Shown here: positions 6,047 through 11,604 of the stretch, piece by piece | Position numbering within the stretch: the first letter of the stretch is position 1 | Layout: each line of letters opens with the position of its first letter | NCBI GenBank assembly: GCA_937875275.1 | Contig: CALNCC010000024.1 | Location: forward strand, 1-11,604 | Origin: an uncultured Dysgonomonas sp. | Lineage (GTDB): Bacteria > Bacteroidota > Bacteroidia > Bacteroidales > Dysgonomonadaceae | Reading direction: 5' to 3' | DNA: 11,604 bases | The notes under the pieces: generated by a model | Database searches by the model: none | What the model was told of the DNA's origin: nothing | What the model saw: only the letters and a program-made list of their open reading frames with translations | Translations under genes and position numbers: made by a program

Positions 6047-7429
6047 ATGAAAAGCATAAAAGCATTAGCTCTATTCGTTGTTTTGCTATCAATCTCATGC
6101 ATATCGATAGCGCAGAACAAGGTTGTTGTAAAACCTATATGCAAATCGAACACGACGACGTTCTGTATCGATAAGCTTGAGCTATACGACGACAAAACCG
6201 TATTAGATTGCAGAATATACGACCCTAATGCCCGAGTAAGCCTATCTTCTCAAGTTCACCTGAAAGGCAAATCGGGAAAAACACACGAGCTTATCAAATG
6301 TGATGGCATTGATCTGGATGCGTCCTATGACCGTGAGAATCATCATAAATTCACACTAACTTTTCCCGCCTTAGATAAAGATGATGATATATTTCATCTT
6401 TACGAAAAGAAAGATGGATCAATTGGAGCCATATTGGAAAATATATATACATATACCCCCGAAGGTGTGGAACCATTTATATGTACTATAAAGGGAGAAC
6501 TTGTGGGACTTCCCGACTGCAAGGTTATCAGTCTAACTCTTGGCGTAAGTAATCGCCATTTAGATAAATACATAATACCTGTTGTAAACGGCAGATTTGA
6601 ATTCACAGAGCACTTCAATCATATGGAGGCGTATCAAATCGTTCCGCAGTCTGGCCTTAATCCCATGGGGAAGCGTCCAACAGCGCAATTTTCTCAATTA
6701 TATGTAGAGCCGGGAGAAATCCACGTTGTATTGAACTCGAGAGAAACGGGTAAAGCCAATAAAATAATAAGGGCAAAAACAGGAGAAAATATAGAAAAGA
6801 AACCGATAGACTTAACCAGTTTGTTCGGAAGCGATACTTTGATTTTCAGAAATTATCCGGACATCTACAGAATGGAGCCGAAACGGGGTGTTGACATGGA
6901 ACGCTCCAAGCCCACCGTATTAAATACGCCAAGAGAGCTCCTGTCGCAAGAGACTATCAAAAAGTTTGATTCGATAAGCAACAAGTGGGAGCGGAATGCT
7001 TTCCAGTCAGCAACCAACGACCGTTTGCTTGCTGAGGCCACCAAATTACAATCCTTACCGGGCTTTTACAATAGAGAAGGAGAAGCTATTGCAAAAGAAT
7101 ACGAAGAAGCAAACAAGCGTTGCAGAGAAAAAGAGTTCAAATACTTGACCGAAAACCCTTCAGTATACACATTAGATCATTTGTCAGGCAAGATTTTCGG
7201 GCTTCGCGTTCAATATCCGGCAGCATATAAATATGCATTTCATGAATTTGAAGGGAAACGCTACATGACAGATATTTTTCCTGTTGTATCAAAAGAAGAG
7301 GCAGCTGAACAAATAAACAGATATGCTGAAATTTTCGAAACCGTTTATAAGCCCTTATATCCTCACCACCCATACACAAAAACGATAGAATGGCAGTTGC
7401 TACAACTCAAAAAGACGGAGGCTCTATAA
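6047..7429 (+). CDS. Secreted protein resembling TlpA-family proteins but lacking the thioredoxin domain (DUF4369-like)
   Basis: I recognise no gene name. The 460-residue protein starts with a signal peptide (K3, K5, hydrophobic core 7-19), probably cut by signal peptidase I after A22 (SIA|QNK). C18 lacks a proper lipobox. Residues 23-140 look like a beta-rich domain similar to the N-terminal part of some Bacteroidetes TlpA-like proteins. Residues about 143-230 follow the DUF4369 pattern: TIKGELVGLPDCKV, then VVNGRFEFTEHF, then LYVEPGEIHVVL. Residues about 295-460 are mostly helical and charged, ending with a block like the helical linker that precedes TlpA thioredoxin domains. The protein stops there: no CxxC motif and no thioredoxin fold. 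No thioredoxin remnant is visible downstream. It is probably periplasmic or surface-associated, in a single-gene unit. Domain calls are from pattern memory. Confidence 0.7.
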   Translation: MKSIKALALFVVLLSISCISIAQNKVVVKPICKSNTTTFCIDKLELYDDKTVLDCRIYDPNARVSLSSQVHLKGKSGKTHELIKCDGIDLDASYDRENHHKFTLTFPALDKDDDIFHLYEKKDGSIGAILENIYTYTPEGVEPFICTIKGELVGLPDCKVISLTLGVSNRHLDKYIIPVVNGRFEFTEHFNHMEAYQIVPQSGLNPMGKRPTAQFSQLYVEPGEIHVVLNSRETGKANKIIRAKTGENIEKKPIDLTSLFGSDTLIFRNYPDIYRMEPKRGVDMERSKPTVLNTPRELLSQETIKKFDSISNKWERNAFQSATNDRLLAEATKLQSLPGFYNREGEAIAKEYEEANKRCREKEFKYLTENPSVYTLDHLSGKIFGLRVQYPAAYKYAFHEFEGKRYMTDIFPVVSKEEAAEQINRYAEIFETVYKPLYPHHPYTKTIEWQLLQLKKTEAL

Positions 7430-7528
7430 AAACCAACAGAAGAGAATATCTTCCTTGAAAAGTTCAGCAATACCCTCTCCATACCGACATTTTTACAGAA
7501 GCCACGTTATTGTTCTCTTTTTTTTATG

Positions 7529-7536
7529 TAAGTTTG
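7529..7536 (+). promoter_or_regulatory. Probable -7 promoter element for galM
   Basis: TAAGTTTG matches the Bacteroidetes -7 consensus TAnnTTTG exactly and lies 36 bases before the galM ATG. The nearest TTG upstream (7510-7512) is 16 bases away, somewhat short for a -33 box. The 143-base gap between the preceding gene and galM also holds a short weak hairpin (7439-7453) without a U-tract; no clear terminator is seen. Confidence 0.45.
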
Positions 7537-7572
7537 GTAGAATATAAATCAATACCATAAAAATAATTTCAC

Positions 7573-8637
7573 ATGATGACAAAATCCGGATTAAATCCAT
7601 CCGACTACACAGGAACTGTGGATGGCAAAGAAGTTAAGATGTTCGTTTTAGCAAACAAAAATGGAGTAGAGGTTACTTTTATAAATTATGGAGCAAAGAT
7701 AGTTTCGCTATTAGTTCCCGACAAGAATGGGCAACTAACAGACGTAGTGCAAGGACACAGCAGCCTGAAAGGCTATTTAGAGGCAGAGGAACCTACATTC
7801 GGAGCTGTCTGCGGACGTGTAGCCAATCGCATCGCGAAAGGGAAATTCACACTTGAAGGGGCTGACTATCAGCTCGCCATAAACAATGGACCAAACAGTC
7901 TGCATGGAGGAAAAAAAGGGTTTCATTTCGTCGCTTGGGATGCGGAGCAAATTGATTCGCAAACAGTCAAGTTCACATATTTATCTAAAGATGGAGAAGA
8001 GAACTATCCGGGAAATCTGACTGCATCTGTAACGTATCATCTGACAGAGGATAATGCTTTGGATACCAAATACGAAGCCACTACCGACAAGACGACTATA
8101 GTGAATCTTACTAACCACTCCTATTTCAACCTTTCGGGTGATGCCGACAAAGATGCTACTGACCATATTTTGGTTGTTGACGCAAAAGAATATCTACCCG
8201 TAGATGAGACTTCGATACCATTAGGTAAGCCCGCCACTGTAAAAGGAACTCCGTTCGATTTCCTTTCTCCTCATGCAATAGGCGATGAAATCAATGCCGA
8301 CTTCGATCAAATTCGCATCGGAAAAGGTTACGACCACTGCTTTGTTTTGGACAAGAAAGATGGAGAATATGCTTTCGCTGCGGAATGCACTTCGCCGAAG
8401 ACGGGTATCTGCATGACAATACACACATCCGAACCCGGAGTGCAAATGTATACTGCAAACTGGTTGCCGGGAGTGCAAGTTTCAAAATATGGGAATAAAT
8501 ATCCTGAACGCAGTTCGGTGTGCTTCGAGACTCAGCATTTCCCCGATAGCATCAATCAACCGGACTATCCGAGTGTTGTTTTAAAACCTGAAGAGAAATT
8601 CGAAAGTAGAACGACATTCAGCTTCTCGGTCAAATAA
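7573..8637 (+). CDS. galM: Aldose 1-epimerase (mutarotase) GalM
   Basis: GalM interconverts the alpha and beta anomers of galactose, glucose and related aldoses, the entry step of the Leloir pathway. The protein is 354 residues, normal for the family. Conserved blocks appear in order: GAVCGRVANRIAKGKF (77-92), NNGPNSLHGG (104-113, with H111), NLTNHSYFNLSG (178-189, with catalytic H182), GYDHCFVLD (252-260, with D254) and CFETQHFPDSIN (317-328, with catalytic E319). These correspond to H104, H175, D243 and E309 of E. coli GalM. There is no signal peptide, so it is probably cytoplasmic. ATG codons occur at both 7573 and 7576; either could be used. No galK, galT or sugar transporter is adjacent, so the window does not show which sugar route it serves. 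It has its own putative promoter and converges on valS. Confidence 0.95.
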   Translation: MMTKSGLNPSDYTGTVDGKEVKMFVLANKNGVEVTFINYGAKIVSLLVPDKNGQLTDVVQGHSSLKGYLEAEEPTFGAVCGRVANRIAKGKFTLEGADYQLAINNGPNSLHGGKKGFHFVAWDAEQIDSQTVKFTYLSKDGEENYPGNLTASVTYHLTEDNALDTKYEATTDKTTIVNLTNHSYFNLSGDADKDATDHILVVDAKEYLPVDETSIPLGKPATVKGTPFDFLSPHAIGDEINADFDQIRIGKGYDHCFVLDKKDGEYAFAAECTSPKTGICMTIHTSEPGVQMYTANWLPGVQVSKYGNKYPERSSVCFETQHFPDSINQPDYPSVVLKPEEKFESRTTFSFSVK

Positions 8638-8644
8638 TATATCT

Positions 8645-8689
8645 TTATGGATAATTAGCCCTATATCGTTTAGGACTAATTATCCATAA
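8645..8689. terminator. Long inverted repeat between convergent galM and valS, probable bidirectional terminator
   Basis: TTATGGATAATTAG (8645-8658) is the exact reverse complement of CTAATTATCCATAA (8676-8689), a 14-bp stem. The inner part continues as CCTA/TAGG (8660-8663 and 8671-8674) after one mismatch, leaving a 7-base loop. It fills nearly the whole 60-base gap between the galM stop and the valS stop. It lacks a strong U-run on either side, so it is not a classic intrinsic terminator, but its location and symmetry suit a shared end for both transcripts. Confidence 0.65.
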
Positions 8690-8697
8690 TCTACTAC

Positions 8698-11325
8698 CTA
8701 TTTGTTTTTGCTCAGATTAGCAATGCTTTCTTTTATAGTTTGCATTTTGCTTTCTGCATCTGCTTTCTTTCTACGCTCAACATCTACGATTTCGGGTTTG
8801 GCATTTGCAACAAACCGTTCGTTGCCAAGTTTCTTCATCACTGAATTTAAGAAGCCTTCGAGATATGTCAACTCTTCGGTAAGTTTCGCTAACTCTTCCT
8901 CTATATTGATGTTATTTCCTAATGGTACACTAAATTCGGTTGTGCCGACAAGGAATGATACCGCAGTAGCTTCTTTTTCCGATACCGATTTTATCTCTGG
9001 CAAATTAGCCATTTTAGCTATAACACTGTTGTATGTCGTATCATATTCTCCGGTAATATTCAGCTCTAATGGTTCTTTATTCGCTATATTTTTTTCTAAG
9101 CGAATAGTACGTACTCCGGCTATTATTTCTTTGACTCTGTCGAAGTCGCTTAACAGTTTCCCGTCAAAATCTTTGTTGGAAGGCATAGCTGTAACCATGA
9201 TGCTTTCTCCGTCTTTTCTTTCTGCCAATGTTTGCCATAGCTCTTCGGTAATAAACGGCATGAATGGATGAAGAAGACGCAACAATGAATCGAGTAGGCC
9301 AAGCGTTTCGTTCAGCGTCTTGGCGTCTATCGGCTGTTGATATGCCGGTTTAATCATTTCAAGATACCAAGAAGAAAATTCATCCCAAAATAGTTTGTAA
9401 ACAACCATCAAGGATTCTGACAGTTTATATTTACCAAACAAATCTTCCAATTCGGCAACAGTCTTTGCCAACACATTGTTGAACCACTCAATTGCAATTC
9501 TCGAAGATTCCGGTTGCTCTATATCATTATCCACTTGCCATCCTTTAATCAGACGGAAAGCATTCCATATCTTATTATTGAAATTACGCCCTTGCTCGCA
9601 TAAGCCTTCGTCGAAAGGCAGGTCGTTTCCGGCAGGGGAAGTCAACAACATACCCATGCGCACACCATCTGCACCGTAAACGTTCATCAGATCGATAGGG
9701 TCGGGTGAATTACCAAGAGATTTGGACATCTTACGCCCCTGTTTATCACGTACTATACCCGTAAAATAGACATTGTAGAAGCAAGGTGTTTTTCGGTATT
9801 CATATCCAGCCATAATCATACGTGCCACCCAGAAGAAGATAATTTCCGGAGCTGTTACCAAATCATTAGTTGGATAATAGTAGTTGATCTCCTCATTATC
9901 GGGATTGTTGATGCCGTCAAAAACGGAGATAGGCCACAACCATGACGAGAACCAAGTGTCGAGGCAATCTTCATCTTGTCTCAAATCAGTTATTTGCAGA
10001 TTACTATTGCCTGTTTTCTCGCGAGCGAGAGTAAGAGCCTCCTCGTCAGTAAGAGCAATTACGAAGCCACCTTCGGGAAGATAATAAGCCGGAATACGAT
10101 GCCCCCACCACAATTGACGGCTGATATTCCAATCCTTAATATTCTCCATCCAATGACGATACGTATTCTTAAATTTAGCAGGATGGAATTTTATGGTATC
10201 ATTTTCTACCGCTTCGAGTGCCGGCTTTGCCAAATCTTGCATCTTCAAGAACCATTGCATCGAAAGTTTGGGCTCGATAGGAACACTTGTACGTTCCGAA
10301 TATCCTACTTTATTGGTATATGCTTCTGCTTTGTCTAAAAGACCGGCATCCTTCAGGTCTTGCTCTATTTTCTTACGCACCTCGAAGCGATCCATTCCTT
10401 GATATTGGAGTCCATGCTCATTCAATGTTCCGTTATCATTCAAAACATCAATGCTTTCGAGATTATATTTTTCGCCCAAGATGTAGTCATTAACATCGTG
10501 AGCCGGAGTAACTTTTAATACTCCTGTTCCGAACTCTATGTCTACATATTCATCTTCGATTATTGGTACTTCGCGATTAGCTATTGGCACAATCACTTTT
10601 TTCCCTTTCAGATGATTTGTTTTCGGATTATCCGGATTGATGAATACCGCCACGTCTCCAAAAATAGTTTCAGGACGCGTAGTGGCAATAATCGCATAAT
10701 TGTCTTCTCCGACAATTTTATATTTTAGGTAATATAATTTACCATGCTCTTCTTTGTGAATAACCTCTTCGTCAGAAATGGCTGTCATCGCCTGTGGGTC
10801 CCAATTTACCATGCGCACACCGCGATATATCAACCCTTTATTGTAAAGATCAACAAAAACTTTCAGCACACTCTCTGAACGTTTCTCATCCATCGTGAAA
10901 GCCGTGCGATCCCAGTCACAAGACGCACCCAGTTTTTTCAACTGTTCGAGGATGATACCACCATGTTTATGTGTCCATTCCCAAGCATGTTCAAGGAATT
11001 TTTCACGGCTAAGATCATTCTTATTGATTCCTTCGGCAGCAAGTTTAGATACTACTTTCGCTTCGGTTGCGATAGATGCATGGTCGGTTCCGGGAACCCA
11101 GCAAGCATTCTTTCCCATCATGCGGGCACGACGAACAAGAATATCCTGTATCGTATTGTTCAACATATGTCCCATGTGCAGTACTCCCGTAACATTCGGT
11201 GGCGGTATGACGACGGTGAATGGCTCACGACTATCAGGTTCGGAATGGAAAAACTTATTATCCATCCAATACTTATACCATTTGTCTTCTACCTCCGAGG
11301 GGTTGTATTTGCTTGCGATTTCCAT
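8698..11325 (-). CDS. valS: Valyl-tRNA synthetase
   Basis: ValRS is a class Ia aminoacyl-tRNA synthetase that attaches valine to tRNA-Val and hydrolyses mischarged threonine. The protein is complete at 875 residues. The ATP-binding HIGH motif appears as HMGH (50-53), after PPPNVTGVL. The editing domain is marked by TTRPET (215-220) and GTGVLKVTPAHDVND (266-280), where K271, T273, D277 and D280 match known editing-site positions. DTWFSSWLWP (456-465) is typical of ValRS, and KMSKS is at 532-536. An anticodon-binding helical domain follows (from about 595), and residues about 803-875 form the charged coiled-coil that clamps tRNA. The ATG at 11323-11325 gives the expected start. It follows an rRNA operon in the same direction but is separated from it by a strong terminator, so it is probably transcribed alone. 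Confidence 0.98.
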   Translation of the reverse strand: MEIASKYNPSEVEDKWYKYWMDNKFFHSEPDSREPFTVVIPPPNVTGVLHMGHMLNNTIQDILVRRARMMGKNACWVPGTDHASIATEAKVVSKLAAEGINKNDLSREKFLEHAWEWTHKHGGIILEQLKKLGASCDWDRTAFTMDEKRSESVLKVFVDLYNKGLIYRGVRMVNWDPQAMTAISDEEVIHKEEHGKLYYLKYKIVGEDNYAIIATTRPETIFGDVAVFINPDNPKTNHLKGKKVIVPIANREVPIIEDEYVDIEFGTGVLKVTPAHDVNDYILGEKYNLESIDVLNDNGTLNEHGLQYQGMDRFEVRKKIEQDLKDAGLLDKAEAYTNKVGYSERTSVPIEPKLSMQWFLKMQDLAKPALEAVENDTIKFHPAKFKNTYRHWMENIKDWNISRQLWWGHRIPAYYLPEGGFVIALTDEEALTLAREKTGNSNLQITDLRQDEDCLDTWFSSWLWPISVFDGINNPDNEEINYYYPTNDLVTAPEIIFFWVARMIMAGYEYRKTPCFYNVYFTGIVRDKQGRKMSKSLGNSPDPIDLMNVYGADGVRMGMLLTSPAGNDLPFDEGLCEQGRNFNNKIWNAFRLIKGWQVDNDIEQPESSRIAIEWFNNVLAKTVAELEDLFGKYKLSESLMVVYKLFWDEFSSWYLEMIKPAYQQPIDAKTLNETLGLLDSLLRLLHPFMPFITEELWQTLAERKDGESIMVTAMPSNKDFDGKLLSDFDRVKEIIAGVRTIRLEKNIANKEPLELNITGEYDTTYNSVIAKMANLPEIKSVSEKEATAVSFLVGTTEFSVPLGNNINIEEELAKLTEELTYLEGFLNSVMKKLGNERFVANAKPEIVDVERRKKADAESKMQTIKESIANLSKNK

Positions 11326-11353
11326 ATTTTCTTCAATACTAAAAGTTGAACGA

Positions 11354-11361
11354 CAAAAGTA
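11354..11361 (-). promoter_or_regulatory. Probable -7 promoter element for valS
   Basis: On the minus strand this reads TACTTTTG, a full match to the Bacteroidetes TAnnTTTG consensus, ending 28 bases before the valS ATG. No TTTG or TTG is found at the usual -33 distance. It lies downstream of the rRNA terminator, so it would give valS independent expression. No T-box-like leader is possible in so short a 5' region. Confidence 0.45.
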
Positions 11362-11364
11362 ATA

Positions 11365-11381
11365 AAATGTTTAGAACATTT
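11365..11381. repeat. Palindrome just upstream of the valS -7 box
   Basis: AAATGTT (11365-11371) and AACATTT (11375-11381) are perfect reverse complements with a 3-base spacer. The palindrome would lie between the -33 and -7 positions of the proposed valS promoter, where a repressor or activator dimer could bind. It is AT-rich and short, so chance is a real alternative. Confidence 0.45.
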
Positions 11382-11453
11382 GAATATACTTGAGTAGCAA
11401 TAATCTCAAAATCCCCAATTGATATAAAATAAGATAATGATCTATATAGCCAT

Positions 11454-11496
11454 AAAAAAACAAAAGCACCGACTATCTTAATGATAATCGGTGCTT
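11454..11496 (-). terminator. Intrinsic terminator of the rRNA operon
   Basis: On the minus strand AAGCACCGATTATC (11496-11483), a 5-base loop ATTAA, and GATAGTCGGTGCTT (11477-11464) form a 14-bp stem, followed by TTGTTTTTTT. One position is a G·U wobble on the minus strand but a C·A mismatch on the plus strand, which supports a minus-strand transcript. It sits about 28 bases after the 5S rRNA 3' end, as expected for the end of an rRNA operon, and would insulate valS from rRNA transcription. Confidence 0.9.
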
Positions 11497-11523
11497 GTTC
11501 TCGCTTGCGCGTTGTTGTAAAAA

Positions 11524-11604
11524 ACGGCGGCGACCTACTCTCCCACAATATTGCAGTACCATCGGCGCCTGGCGGGCTTAACTTCTCTGTTCGGAATGGT
11601 TAGA
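11524..11604 (-). rRNA. rrf: 5S ribosomal RNA, 3' part (5' end outside window)
   Basis: On the minus strand the sequence contains CATTCCGAACAGAGAAG and TTAAGCCCGCC, followed by GATGGTACTGC and GTGGGAGAGTAGGTCGCCGCC, the most conserved parts of bacterial 5S rRNA (loop C, loop E and helix IV–V regions, and the 3' strand of helix I). About 80 of the expected 110 or so bases are in the window; the 5' strand of helix I is cut off. The 3' end is placed approximately, since helix I cannot be paired here. The orientation implies 16S and 23S genes further right. Confidence 0.93.

Noticed and set aside
6098..6100. Cysteine 18 of the secreted protein as a lipoprotein attachment site
   Set aside because: The preceding residues S-I-S do not fit a lipobox (an L/V/I is expected at -3), while SIA|Q is a typical signal peptidase I site; a lipoprotein is not excluded but is less likely.
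7430..7532. Possible in-frame continuation of the secreted protein past its TAA (about 34 codons)
   Set aside because: The translated stretch shows no thioredoxin-like sequence, so there is no sign that the stop codon interrupts a longer original gene or that readthrough matters.
8702..9271. Plus-strand open frame of 189 codons antisense to the 3' part of valS
   Set aside because: It is entirely inside valS, whose protein is complete and well conserved; the antisense translation is low-complexity and serine/phenylalanine-rich, with no family resemblance.
10895..11362. Plus-strand open frames of 155 and 128 codons antisense to the 5' part of valS
   Set aside because: Overlapping shadow frames over the conserved catalytic domain of valS, with no promoter or plausible start signal.

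Overview
The window looks like a chromosomal segment from a member of the Bacteroidales. The evidence is the ftsX–DUF3098–uppP–truB–queA gene order, the secreted protein with a DUF4369-like segment, promoter cores of the Bacteroidetes type (TAnnTTTG) instead of sigma70 -10/-35 boxes, and start codons without strong Shine-Dalgarno sequences. Genus cannot be fixed from the sequence alone; Dysgonomonadaceae or Parabacteroides-like is only a guess. Nearly all of the DNA is housekeeping. I see no transposase, integrase, CRISPR array, toxin–antitoxin pair or phage gene.

Layout. At the left edge is the 3' third of lon (+), with its proteolytic domain. It converges on rseP (-) across a short hairpin. 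A compact minus-strand cluster follows, read from high to low coordinates: ftsX, a small DUF3098 membrane protein, uppP, truB and queA, with rseP 120 bases further on. The ftsX end has a recognisable promoter (TTG, 21-base spacer, TTTCTTTG) and a GC-rich hairpin at the expected 5' end of the transcript. Divergent from ftsX is a plus-strand gene for a 460-residue secreted protein that resembles the N-terminal part of Bacteroidetes TlpA-family proteins but stops where the thioredoxin domain would begin. Next comes galM (+), convergent with valS (-), with a long inverted repeat between them. At the right edge is the 3' part of a 5S rRNA (-), the end of an rRNA operon, with a strong intrinsic terminator upstream of valS.

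How the genes fit together. ftsX, DUF3098 and uppP concern the envelope: control of peptidoglycan hydrolysis at division, an unknown small membrane protein, and lipid-carrier recycling. truB and queA modify tRNA, and valS charges tRNA-Val. lon and rseP are proteases, cytoplasmic and intramembrane respectively. galM interconverts sugar anomers and appears to be transcribed alone. The parts least explained by known function are the thioredoxin-less TlpA-like protein, the DUF3098 protein, and a few short repeats and hairpins in the intergenic gaps. No intergenic gap exceeds 300 bases; the largest is the 176-base divergent region between ftsX and the secreted-protein gene.
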